Assembly: GCF_030348505.1 (NCBI RefSeq)
Contig: NZ_JAUCFJ010000001.1
Location: 1-47,635, forward strand
Reading direction: 5' to 3'
Source of the DNA: Lysinibacillus sp. G4S2
GTDB lineage: Bacteria > Bacillota > Bacilli > Bacillales_A > Planococcaceae
DNA: 47,635 bases
Part shown: piece after piece, positions 41,641-47,635 of the stretch
Numbering within the stretch: position 1 is the stretch's first letter
Layout of the letters: every line of letters starts with the position of its first letter
Translations under genes and position numbers: made by a program
The notes under the pieces: model-generated
Database searches by the model: none
Told to the model about the DNA's origin: nothing
Seen by the model: only the letters and a program-made list of their open reading frames with translations

Positions 41641-41805
41641 ATGTCACATTTTGAATACATGGAGCAACAAGGACAAATGACTATTTTTGATTTGTTGGAT
41701 CAATATGAAGAAATGCAAATCAGAAAGCCGTCCACAACTGTTAGTAAAACTGTTGATAAGAAGAAACTAAAAGGACCTCGTATAAGAGGATATATTGTTC
41801 GCTGA
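41641..41805 (+). CDS. Small protein of the right-end module
   Basis: A 54-residue protein (MSHFEYMEQQGQMTIFDLLD, then KPSTTVSKTVDKKKLKGPRI). AAAGGAGGAAATAGAAG precedes the ATG, an excellent site. The QMTIFDLLD segment resembles clamp/partner-binding peptides (QxxhFD), though this is only a resemblance. The 194 bases after it hold no gene I can support. Confidence 0.65.
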   Translation: MSHFEYMEQQGQMTIFDLLDQYEEMQIRKPSTTVSKTVDKKKLKGPRIRGYIVR

Positions 41806-41999
41806 TGTTATAAGAAATATATGCTCACTTGTATACCCGATGCTGTGCCTGATTGATTACCCAGTGGGAATTAGAGTGGGCATTTACAGAATGCTGTTGT
41901 ATCAATCGATTGGACTTTATTTCATGTATGCTCATTCTTAGCAACTCTTACTATGTAAGATAACCGTGACGATAATGAAAATGAAGAAAGGATGAAACT

Positions 42000-43295
42000 G
42001 TGCTGTTTGAAATTTTAACAACTTCATTGATGGGTGGAATTGCACTAAAAGCATTTTCAAAACATAGGGGTCTGTCCTCAAATGATTCAGGGAAAATCCA
42101 AAGAATCATGTCCTTATCTGGATTAAATGTTAAGGATGGAAAAGATACATTGACTACACAATTGGTCAAAAAGAAAAAACATGAATGGGGATGGGAGTAT
42201 CGCTATAGAATTCCACTTGGTCGCTCATTCAGTGATTATGAAGCTAAGCTAAAGGTTTTTGAGGATGGGCTGAATAATCGTAAGAAGAATATTACGTTTA
42301 ATGATTTACGACAATTGGATATTAATAAAGACCTTCTACTGCAGCTACAAAAGTTGTGGAAGACAAAGCTGACTGAGAAAAAGGAAATTGAATTAGCTTT
42401 TGATGGCTTACTAATCGTTAGGGTATACGATAAGCCATTGGCGAAAGAAGTGCCATTTGTTCAGGGGGATGCTTGGAAAGTACCAGTAGGATTAATTCGA
42501 GCACTCAACACATTTAAATTTCATGATTTTGAAATGGTGCCGCATTTAGTCCTTGGAGGCGCGACGCGTTATGGAAAGAGTAATTTCATCAACGCGATGA
42601 TTACATCTCTAGTACAGGGTGTACCAGACCACGTTAACTTTTATTTAATTGACTTAAAAGGTGGAGTGGAATTGTGCGACTATGAAAATATTAAACAGAC
42701 AATTTCCATTGCATACGAAGCACACGAAGCCCTCCACACTTTACAGATGGCATATGACAAAATGCGTGATATTCAACGTGATTTAAAACGATTAGGAAAG
42801 AAAAATGTACAACAGGCAGGCATAAAGGAACGTTACTTCGTAGTCATCGACGAAGTAGGGGAATTAAATGCTTCAGAAGCTGTTACACGCGATGAAAAAA
42901 TATTAAAGCAAGAATGCCAAACAATTATGAGCCAAATAGCAAGGCTAGGGGCTGGGCTAGGCTTTAGGTTGGTTGTTGCTACACAATATCCAGTAGGTGA
43001 CGTTATACCACGACAGGTAAAACAAAATGCTGATGCAAAGCTTTGCTTTAGGGTACAGTCAGGAGTGGCCTCACGTGTTGTACTGGATGCAGAAGGTGCC
43101 GAATCATTGCCAATGGTCAAAGGTAGAGCAATTTACCAAACAGCTGACAAAAGAGAAATATTACAAACTCCACTAATTACACCACAAATTATCCACGATA
43201 CTATTCAACCACACATTATTGAGAAAGGGGAACGCGTTGAAGGATCAGCTATCACCGAGAGACGAGAGCATACTGTTACTTTTGAAGAAGTTTGA
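42000..43295 (+). CDS. FtsK/SpoIIIE-type DNA translocase
   Basis: A 431-residue P-loop ATPase with Walker A GGATRYGKSN (about 186-195), the signature VNFYLIDLKGGVELCDYENI, Walker B YFVVIDEVGEL (about 279-289), and VVATQYPVGDVIPRQVKQNA typical of FtsK/SpoIIIE/Tra translocases. No clear membrane helices and no C-terminal gamma HTH, so it is a soluble motor like those of conjugative elements and some Bacillus phages. GTG start behind AAAGGATG. It could pump or orient element DNA, for replication, segregation or transfer. Confidence 0.88.
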   Translation: MLFEILTTSLMGGIALKAFSKHRGLSSNDSGKIQRIMSLSGLNVKDGKDTLTTQLVKKKKHEWGWEYRYRIPLGRSFSDYEAKLKVFEDGLNNRKKNITFNDLRQLDINKDLLLQLQKLWKTKLTEKKEIELAFDGLLIVRVYDKPLAKEVPFVQGDAWKVPVGLIRALNTFKFHDFEMVPHLVLGGATRYGKSNFINAMITSLVQGVPDHVNFYLIDLKGGVELCDYENIKQTISIAYEAHEALHTLQMAYDKMRDIQRDLKRLGKKNVQQAGIKERYFVVIDEVGELNASEAVTRDEKILKQECQTIMSQIARLGAGLGFRLVVATQYPVGDVIPRQVKQNADAKLCFRVQSGVASRVVLDAEGAESLPMVKGRAIYQTADKREILQTPLITPQIIHDTIQPHIIEKGERVEGSAITERREHTVTFEEV

Positions 43296-43827
43296 TTTTA
43301 TGACTCGTGATCAAATCAGTCGATACTTTAACCTTGGAAAGAAACGTAATACAAATAGGGTTATACACAATTTATCATGCTATCTATCCTCAATAAGAGA
43401 TGGATATGAAACGATTTATTATTTAAATAAGATTGGTCGCATATATGTTGATTGCGATAAAGTGCGTAGGGTAAGTAGTAATGTTCAGCATACCATCATG
43501 CGTAATGAGTTTTGGTTGTTTTATAAGTGTCCAAGAGATTGGAAGAACGAAGTGAAAATATCAGATGGCACTACAAGTATTATTGTGGACGGCATGTTTT
43601 CTAAAAATGGATTCCAGCACTTTCTTGAAGTGGATAATCTTCAAACCATGAAGGAAAATCGCGAAAAGATTAAACGGTACAAATCTTTGATGGATAACCT
43701 CGTTAAACAAATGGGTTATTATCCAATGGTTGTTTGGCTTACCACAACAGAATTACGTAGGCAACAACTAGAAGCATCCTGTGAAGGTCTGAAGTGCAAG
43801 GTGTACACAATAAACGATATTCAATAA
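43237..43827 (+). CDS. Replication-relaxation family protein
   Basis: A 196-residue protein matching the replication-relaxation family: N-terminal winged HTH (RDESILLLLKKFDFMTRDQI, SRYFNLGKKRNTNRVIHNLS), then LNKIGRIYVD, a nuclease-like core (ISDGTTSIIVDGMFSKNGFQ, HFLEVDNLQTMKENREKIKR) and WLTTTELRRQQLEASC. The family is linked to plasmid or phage replication. TTG 43237 has AAAGGGG 6 bases upstream and lies inside the end of the FtsK gene. Confidence 0.82.
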   Translation: MKDQLSPRDESILLLLKKFDFMTRDQISRYFNLGKKRNTNRVIHNLSCYLSSIRDGYETIYYLNKIGRIYVDCDKVRRVSSNVQHTIMRNEFWLFYKCPRDWKNEVKISDGTTSIIVDGMFSKNGFQHFLEVDNLQTMKENREKIKRYKSLMDNLVKQMGYYPMVVWLTTTELRRQQLEASCEGLKCKVYTINDIQ

Positions 43828-43840
43828 GGGAGGAATATAA

Positions 43841-44374
43841 ATGTTTAAAAAACGTATTAAAACTGAGGTAGTACCTACGAGTGAGTACACAGATTTCAGT
43901 GATCGATTTGTTGGTGATGAAAAGTATGCCACATTAAAACACGTTGCTATTGCTGCAGTTATACCTTCCACAGTTGCAGTAGGTTCAGGATTATTTATTT
44001 TAAATAAATTTAATGCTGTTTATTCCTCCACAAACATTCCTATAGACGTTCCAATCCAACAACCTGTATTAGCTCCAGTGATGGCACAAATGCCTTCCAC
44101 AACACCTGTTAATGCTATTGCACAACCAACTGGAATGATTGCTGATAAATCATTAGAGATATTAGCGACTGCTTTAGATCCAGTTGTACAGATTTTAGTT
44201 GCGATTAGTTTTCCGATAGCCAGCGTAATCATGGTTGGCGGTTGCTTCTTCTTCATGCTTGGAAATTCTGAAAAGGCTTGGTCAATGATTATGAATGCTG
44301 GATTAGGTTATGTGTTGATTCAGATGTCACCATTATTCTTGGAAATAATACGTACAATTGGTGAAGCTATTTAA
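43841..44374 (+). CDS. Membrane protein, last gene of the prophage
   Basis: A 177-residue protein with three likely membrane helices: about 35-55 (VAIAAVIPSTVAVGSGLFIL), about 115-140 (ILVAISFPIASVIMVGGCFF) and about 150-172 (MIMNAGLGYVLIQMSPLFLE). The last two with NAGLGYVLIQ recall VirB2/TrbC-like small inner-membrane subunits, but this is only a resemblance. Next to an FtsK-like ATPase it could be a membrane dock. Three copies or near-copies of the prophage motif lie in this gene. Confidence 0.65.
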   Translation: MFKKRIKTEVVPTSEYTDFSDRFVGDEKYATLKHVAIAAVIPSTVAVGSGLFILNKFNAVYSSTNIPIDVPIQQPVLAPVMAQMPSTTPVNAIAQPTGMIADKSLEILATALDPVVQILVAISFPIASVIMVGGCFFFMLGNSEKAWSMIMNAGLGYVLIQMSPLFLEIIRTIGEAI

Positions 44375-44435
44375 TAGAAAAAGACTGATATATGATGGTT
44401 TGTTTATTGTTATTTATCTTTAATTACCAAGTATT

Positions 44436-44455
44436 TTAACCCCAGTTTAACCCCA
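44436..44455 (+). promoter_or_regulatory. Integrase arm-type sites, right arm
   Basis: TTAACCCCA at 44436-44444 and 44447-44455, identical to the three left-arm copies. They lie about 85-100 bases from the att core, as P-arm sites should after integration. Confidence 0.65.
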
Positions 44456-44472
44456 TAGACTTTTTAGGGATG

Positions 44473-44506
44473 AAAAAAGCACCTTAACCAATTTGGCTAA
44501 GATGCT
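44473..44506 (-). terminator. Leftward terminator carried by the prophage at attR
   Basis: On the minus strand AGCATCTTAGCCAA pairs with TTGGTTAAGGTGCT (14-bp stem, two G-U) and is followed by TTTTTTC. It is positioned to stop the host RNA gene transcript that enters the prophage through attR, replacing the host terminator displaced to 2086-2118. Confidence 0.75.
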
Positions 44507-44537
44507 GTATAAACGTTGATATAACAGTATTTAGAGT

Positions 44538-44592
44538 AAAAGCCGCGTATGCCGTAGTTATTATAGAAAGTTTTAAACCACCACTCCTCAAA
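44538..44592. other. attR (55-bp core repeat)
   Basis: Perfect copy of 2153-2207. Here it continues into the rest of a structured minus-strand transcript, so integration restored the 3' end of that gene. Confidence 0.9.
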
Positions 44593-44700
44593 GTGGGTGT
44601 TCGCAGAAGCTTTCCTGCTTATCCTCATGCACCTTGGTGTGAGGCCCGTCATTCCAACTCCAATAATAAAACTCCCTTTTACAGCTTAAAGGTTAAAACT
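44538..44700 (-). ncRNA. Candidate structured small RNA, prophage integration target
   Basis: Reading leftward from about 44700, three strong hairpins are seen: CCTCACACC-aa-GGTG-ca-TGAGG (about 44632-44653), GCAG...CTGC (about 44607-44622) and CCACT...AGTGG (about 44582-44597), then the att core ending GGCTTTT. No open reading frame spans it. The minus-strand TACAAT at 44710-44705 could be a -10, but no good -35 is seen. Phages usually integrate at 3' ends of RNA genes and restore them, which fits. I cannot assign a family with certainty; a 6S-type RNA is one possibility to test. Confidence 0.4.
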
Positions 44701-44974
44701 TAATATTGTACGAACAATGCAGCCTTTAAGGATATAATAAATGATGATAAACAAACTTGCAAGTAAGATGGTTTGCGTAAAAAAGTCAATGGGCGAGAGT
44801 TCCAAATCATTTAAGACTGGAATGAAAATCCCCCAAAATACTTGAAGCTGCTCATATATTATTCACAAATGAGAACGAAAAATACGAACAACCTTTGCTA
44901 AATAGGACGAATTATGTAAAGATAGGAGCATAAATAGGATTTACCTAGTAAAAAAGTTAAGGGAGGAAGCTGAA

Positions 44975-45313
44975 TTGGCAGCATATCCAAATTGTCCGAA
45001 ATGTAATTCTGAATACACTTATGAGGATGGAACGAATTTTGTATGTCCAGAATGTGCGCATGAGTGGAGCGCAGATGCTACAGAGCAGGAGTCAGATACA
45101 CTAATTGTAAAGGATGCACATGGCAATCTACTTGCAGACGGTGATTCCGTAACAGTTATTAAGGACTTAAAGGTTAAAGGCAGTTCTTCAACATTAAAAA
45201 TTGGGACAAAGGTGAAAAGCATTCGTCTCGTTGAAGGAGATCACAATATTGACTGTAAAATCGATGGCTTTGGTGCAATGAAATTAAAGTCAGAGTTCGT
45301 TAAAAAAGCATAA
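44975..45313 (+). CDS. yjdM: YjdM/PhnA-family zinc-ribbon protein (chromosomal)
   Basis: A 112-residue protein: N-terminal zinc ribbon [20 protein letters not shown] (two CxxC) and the PhnA domain ([59 protein letters not shown]). The family, once linked to phosphonate use, has no settled role. TTG start behind GGGAGGAAGCTGAA. First chromosomal gene right of the prophage. The 275 bases between the RNA candidate and this gene show nothing else. Confidence 0.92.
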   Translation: MAAYPNCPKCNSEYTYEDGTNFVCPECAHEWSADATEQESDTLIVKDAHGNLLADGDSVTVIKDLKVKGSSSTLKIGTKVKSIRLVEGDHNIDCKIDGFGAMKLKSEFVKKA

Positions 45314-45320
45314 TAATTAT

Positions 45321-45394
45321 AAAAAGAGTCGAGGAAATGAAGAGCCCCAACTAAGGAAACGATGTTGGGATACTATTCAAAACCGACTCTTTTT
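45321..45394. terminator. Large bidirectional terminator with inner hairpin
   Basis: AAAAAGAGTCG (45321-45331) pairs with CGACTCTTTTT (45384-45394), enclosing a second hairpin CCCAAC/GTTGGG (about 45346-45369). It separates the converging yjdM and zf-HC2 genes and can serve both. The long enclosed structure is unusual for a terminator. Confidence 0.7.
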
Positions 45395-45907
45395 TTATTT
45401 TTTCAGCCTACGCAACATAATAGCAAAAGCAGCGCCGATTAGTGCAAATATAGTATGTAAAATAGCGATGTAGCTAGCTCCAATCAACAGTGTCCCAATT
45501 TCCGTAAAGGAATAGTTAGTGACGTAGAGTGGATTATTAATATTATGGATGATGGCCCATACGAAAACAGGTACAAAGCTAATAGCAAAAACAATCCAAA
45601 TGTTTTTGTAAAAGAAGTAAGTAAGACAGCCAAAAATTGCGTATGATACAACAAAGCTTTTATGATTGCCTAGTAAGGATGAGTTAATGGCAAACATAAA
45701 GGACAGTACGATAAAAACAAGATGGAAAAATGTTACCGTTCTTTTCATCGGTAAATGATGCTCGCGTGATTGCTCTGAAGTAGCGAGCTGATGACAATGC
45801 TCACAATTAGCTAAATGTTGTTCGATATATTCTACAGTATGTGCTTGGAGCGTTTGATTTTTATACAAAGGTAATAAATCTTCTACAATTGAACAATCCT
45901 GTGCCAA
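45395..45907 (-). CDS. zf-HC2-type membrane protein (anti-sigma-like)
   Basis: A 170-residue protein: N-terminal zf-HC2 region DCSIVEDLLPLYKNQTLQAH ending HLANCEHC (His/Cys zinc ligands) and four to five membrane helices (FFHLVFIVLSFMFAINSSLL, SYAIFGCLTYFFYKNIWIVF, FAISFVPVFVWAII, ILHTIFALIGAAFAIML). TTG 45907 is chosen because TTGGAGGGAAGCC precedes it; a longer frame to 46003 lacks a site. No adjacent sigma factor is visible, so an anti-sigma role is only possible. Confidence 0.75.
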   Translation of the reverse strand: MAQDCSIVEDLLPLYKNQTLQAHTVEYIEQHLANCEHCHQLATSEQSREHHLPMKRTVTFFHLVFIVLSFMFAINSSLLGNHKSFVVSYAIFGCLTYFFYKNIWIVFAISFVPVFVWAIIHNINNPLYVTNYSFTEIGTLLIGASYIAILHTIFALIGAAFAIMLRRLKK

Positions 45908-46011
45908 AGGCTTCCCTCCAATCGATCTCTTACCATTATACGACTTTTTTTGAGAAAATAAAAAAAGCCTTCCGTGAGTTAATTCGTCGGAAAACTTGTA
46001 CATGCACCATA

Positions 46012-46650
46012 TTAATTTGATGTTAATACTTCATTTGTCAAAGCTTGAATATCAATATGTGTTTTTTCCTTCACAGCATCCTTCAAAATCTCAGTACGGA
46101 AATAGTGAACCGAAGCTTCGAGGGGGATCACTAAAAGTTTGGTAAGAGCTGTTTGATACATATAGACAAATTCTTTGTCGGTGTTTCCGCGTTTTAATTC
46201 AGCAAAGGCTTCATAAAATTGGTCAAGCTTATCAGCAAATTCAAGTAGACGACCTTCTAATGTGCTGTCCTTGCCTTCTTTCATTCGCTCAAAGAAGATA
46301 GCTTGAAATTCTTGTGGAATCTCATTGATAATGAATTTTTCCATCATTTTTTCTTCAACATGTGCAAGCATTTGTTTAAGCTCAGGGCTCGCATGCTTTA
46401 CCGGAGTTTTAATATCGCCAATAAACACTTCTGCAAAGTCGTGATTGATGGTTTTTTCATATAACGATTTCCAATTTACCGTAGCTCCATTCATTTCCTC
46501 AAGTGTAGCGAAGAACATGGCGTACTGTGATACCTTCCAAGAGTGAGCAGCCACATTATGCTCTTCAAATTTGAAGCGTCCAGGGCAACGAATAATACGC
46601 TCTAGGTCATTAAGGCTTGTAAAAAATTGATGAATTCCTATAAAAATCAC
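46012..46650 (-). CDS. HD-domain YfbR-like 5'-nucleotidase
   Basis: A 212-residue HD-domain phosphohydrolase: RFKFEEHNVAAHSWKVSQYA (first His ligand), INHDFAEVFIGDIKTPVKHA (HD pair) and LLEFADKLDQFYEAFAELKR (distal Asp). This matches YfbR-type deoxyribonucleoside 5'-monophosphatases. GTG 46650 is used, but AAAAGGA directly abuts it, so initiation a few codons later at a non-standard codon is conceivable. Chromosomal. Confidence 0.82.
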   Translation of the reverse strand: MIFIGIHQFFTSLNDLERIIRCPGRFKFEEHNVAAHSWKVSQYAMFFATLEEMNGATVNWKSLYEKTINHDFAEVFIGDIKTPVKHASPELKQMLAHVEEKMMEKFIINEIPQEFQAIFFERMKEGKDSTLEGRLLEFADKLDQFYEAFAELKRGNTDKEFVYMYQTALTKLLVIPLEASVHYFRTEILKDAVKEKTHIDIQALTNEVLTSN

Positions 46651-46828
46651 TCCTTTTCGTTCTATATGTGCATGTTACTATAATCCATACCCTCTTTGTG
46701 CAGATTTCAAACAATTTAACAATGATTCAATTTGCGTTTACAAATGATTCACAATTGCCGATAAAGCACGCATATGTTGGGTGCTATAATGAGGGGGACT
46801 GACATCCGCTGGAGGCTTTAACTACTTT

Positions 46829-46883
46829 CAGCAAATGTCTTTTGTACCGAAAGCGTAGCGACAGGTGCAGGTGTTTAAACACC
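46829..46883. repeat. Degenerate copy of the host 37-bp repeat plus palindrome
   Basis: cagcaaatgtcttttgtacc then gaaagcgtagcgacag (46829-46864) aligns with the tandem repeat unit at the right edge of the window. It is followed by the perfect palindrome GGTGTTTAAACACC (46870-46883). Confidence 0.5.
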
Positions 46884-46915
46884 CACTGAAAAAGTTAAAA
46901 AGGGAGTATGCACCA

Positions 46916-47356
46916 ATGATTTCAATTTATACACTTCTTCTTTATATACATATTTTAAGTGCTATTCTTTCGATTGGGCCTTTGTTTGTAGTTTTACCAA
47001 TTGTTAAGAAAATGCGTACAGCATCCCGCGTTGAGATGTCACCGTATATTGAGGCTTTTAAAGGAGCAATTACAATCGTCAAGCATTCGGGACATGTTCT
47101 TGTTGCATCGGGTATTTTATTAATGTGGCATGCAGGCTATCATTGGAGTACCTCGTGGATTGTTCTTACATTTCTTGTGTTGCTTGCCTCCATTGTTTTT
47201 TTGGCAAGAGCGTTCAAACCGACTTTACGAACATTTAATACACCTGCCTATGACCAACAAAAATTTGCTTCATTACTACATCGAAAAGCATGGATGTACA
47301 TTTTCTTATTGCTCATTATGTTATGGCTAATGGTAGCAAAGCCTGTACTTTGGTAA
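46916..47356 (+). CDS. DUF2269-like integral membrane protein
   Basis: A 146-residue protein with four membrane helices (YTLLLYIHILSAILSIGPLF, AITIVKHSGHVLVASGILLM, WIVLTFLVLLASIVFLARAF, AWMYIFLLLIMLWLMVAKPV). The HILSAIL..GP start and W....W.. pattern fit small DUF2269-like membrane proteins. ATG 46916 follows AAAAGGGAGTATGCACCA; an upstream frame start lies in repeat DNA. Role unknown. Confidence 0.75.
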   Translation: MISIYTLLLYIHILSAILSIGPLFVVLPIVKKMRTASRVEMSPYIEAFKGAITIVKHSGHVLVASGILLMWHAGYHWSTSWIVLTFLVLLASIVFLARAFKPTLRTFNTPAYDQQKFASLLHRKAWMYIFLLLIMLWLMVAKPVLW

Positions 47357-47365
47357 AGGATGAAA

Positions 47366-47399
47366 AAATTCGCACCCTGAGAGGAGTGCGAATTTGTCA
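47366..47399 (+). terminator. Rho-independent terminator
   Basis: AAATTCGCAC and GTGCGAATTT form a 10-bp perfect stem around CCTGAGAGGA, 10 bases after the membrane-protein stop. The tail (TTTGTCAT) is short; the A-run on the left allows some leftward function. Confidence 0.6.
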
Positions 47400-47505
47400 T
47401 AGTGTTGAAAAATTCAAGGAGATCTTTGTGACTGTTGTGGCGGCTGGGCGACTCCTTGGAGATCAGCGTCACTAGATGAGACCTTGGAGCGCAAGCGGAT
47501 GTTTT

Positions 47506-47635
47506 CTGTGCGAAAGCGGAGTGTTAACGTAGCGGCAGCAACAATTGTTTATCTGTGCGAAAGCGAAGCGACAGCAACAAATGTTTTATCTGTGCGAAAG
47601 CGAAGCGACAGCAACAATTGTTTTATCTGTGCGAA
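47506..47635. repeat. Tandem 37-bp host repeats (array runs off the window)
   Basis: Units starting CTGTGCGAAAGCG begin at 47506, 47553, 47590 and 47627. The last full units are 37 bases; the first is 47 and diverged. Units abut without spacers, so this is a tandem repeat, not CRISPR. Related single copies occur at 46829 and, weakly, at 1580. Confidence 0.8.

Larger units (their letters stand above)
5995..44101. repeat. Dispersed prophage-wide motif GCCYTCCACA (17 exact copies)
   Basis: Forward copies start at 5995, 7382, 8583, 10095, 11097, 37930, 38907, 41444, 42729 and 44092. Reverse copies start at 14887, 16258, 17847, 19193, 22442, 24239 and 27695. Most are in coding DNA and in different reading frames; four reverse copies or relatives act as ribosome sites. 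I saw no exact copy in the flanking chromosome. Two random copies or fewer would be expected in 42 kb. Counted by eye, so a few could be missed. Confidence 0.75.
2153..44592. mobile_element. Complete siphovirus-type prophage, about 42.4 kb
   Basis: Bounded by a 55-bp perfect direct repeat (2153-2207 and 44538-44592). The integrase gene lies next to the left repeat, and there is a full set of immunity, early, replication, packaging, head, tail and lysis genes in usual lambdoid/HK97 order. Only the integrase, the two Xre regulators and one membrane protein are read leftward. All structural genes appear intact; one accessory YopX-like gene carries a stop codon. The extra FtsK/replication-relaxation block between lysis genes and attR resembles what I recall from some Bacillus phages and plasmids. 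Confidence 0.95.

Noticed and set aside
5995..44101. TTCCACA in the dispersed motif as DnaA boxes
   Set aside because: The DnaA box is TTATCCACA-like; the conserved GCCY part does not match and copies are spread over 38 kb rather than clustered.
47506..47635. CRISPR array
   Set aside because: Repeat units abut directly with no unique spacers and no cas genes nearby.
1..47635. tRNA or rRNA genes
   Set aside because: No cloverleaf with the GGTTCGAATCC-type arm or ribosomal signature was found by eye on either strand.

Overview
The window is low-GC Firmicutes DNA, most likely from Lysinibacillus or a close Planococcaceae/Bacillaceae relative. The evidence is strong AGGAGG-type ribosome sites, frequent GTG/TTG starts, the YjdM/PhnA, zf-HC2, YfbR-like and DUF2269-like chromosomal genes, and host repeats carrying a gcgaaagcgaagcgacag motif. 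The genus is an inference.

Most of the window is one apparently complete siphovirus-type prophage. A 55-bp perfect direct repeat at 2153-2207 and 44538-44592 marks attL and attR, giving a 42.4-kb element. Left of it lie an ImmA/IrrE metallopeptidase + PIN-domain pair, an interspersed host repeat and a host terminator. Right of it lie the body of a structured minus-strand transcript, whose 3' end is the att core, then host genes and tandem 37-bp repeats.

Prophage layout, left to right: tyrosine integrase next to attL with TTAACCCCA arm-type sites; a 57-codon gene behind a promoter with a LexA box; a short Xre repressor and an operator region with three operators; an early operon (Rha/KilAC antirepressor, HTH excisionase-like protein, AbrB, small genes); a recombination module (Gam-like, Sak4-like ATPase, DUF669 protein with an SSB-like tail); a P4-type primase-helicase and an AT-rich candidate origin; nucleotide and DNA metabolism (XPF-type nuclease, MazG-like proteins, a YopX gene broken by a stop codon, ThyX, a ribbon-helix-helix regulator); an ArpU/RinA-like late activator; HNH, a candidate cos region, terminases, portal, ClpP-type protease, HK97 capsid, connectors, tail genes with a dnaX-like frameshift site, tape measure, Dit, Gp37-like protein and fibres; holin and amidase-SPOR endolysin; a membrane-anchored possible lysogenic-conversion protein; and a second control/plasmid-like module (Xre, HTH replication-like protein, FtsK/SpoIIIE ATPase, replication-relaxation protein, membrane protein) ending at attR.

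The most unusual signal is a 10-base motif, GCCYTCCACA. I found 17 exact copies by eye, all inside the prophage. On the circular element its orientation flips twice: once at the candidate origin (11.1-14.9 kb) and once roughly opposite it (27.7-37.9 kb). This is the pattern expected of a replication-oriented motif such as Chi, KOPS or SRS, and the element encodes its own FtsK-like ATPase. Other strong leads are an SOS-controlled small gene that may drive induction of a repressor with no cleavage domain; a five-copy repeat both around the promoter of, and inside, a DNA-binding protein gene; an SSB C-terminus on DUF669; and a phage-supplied terminator for the RNA gene at the integration site.
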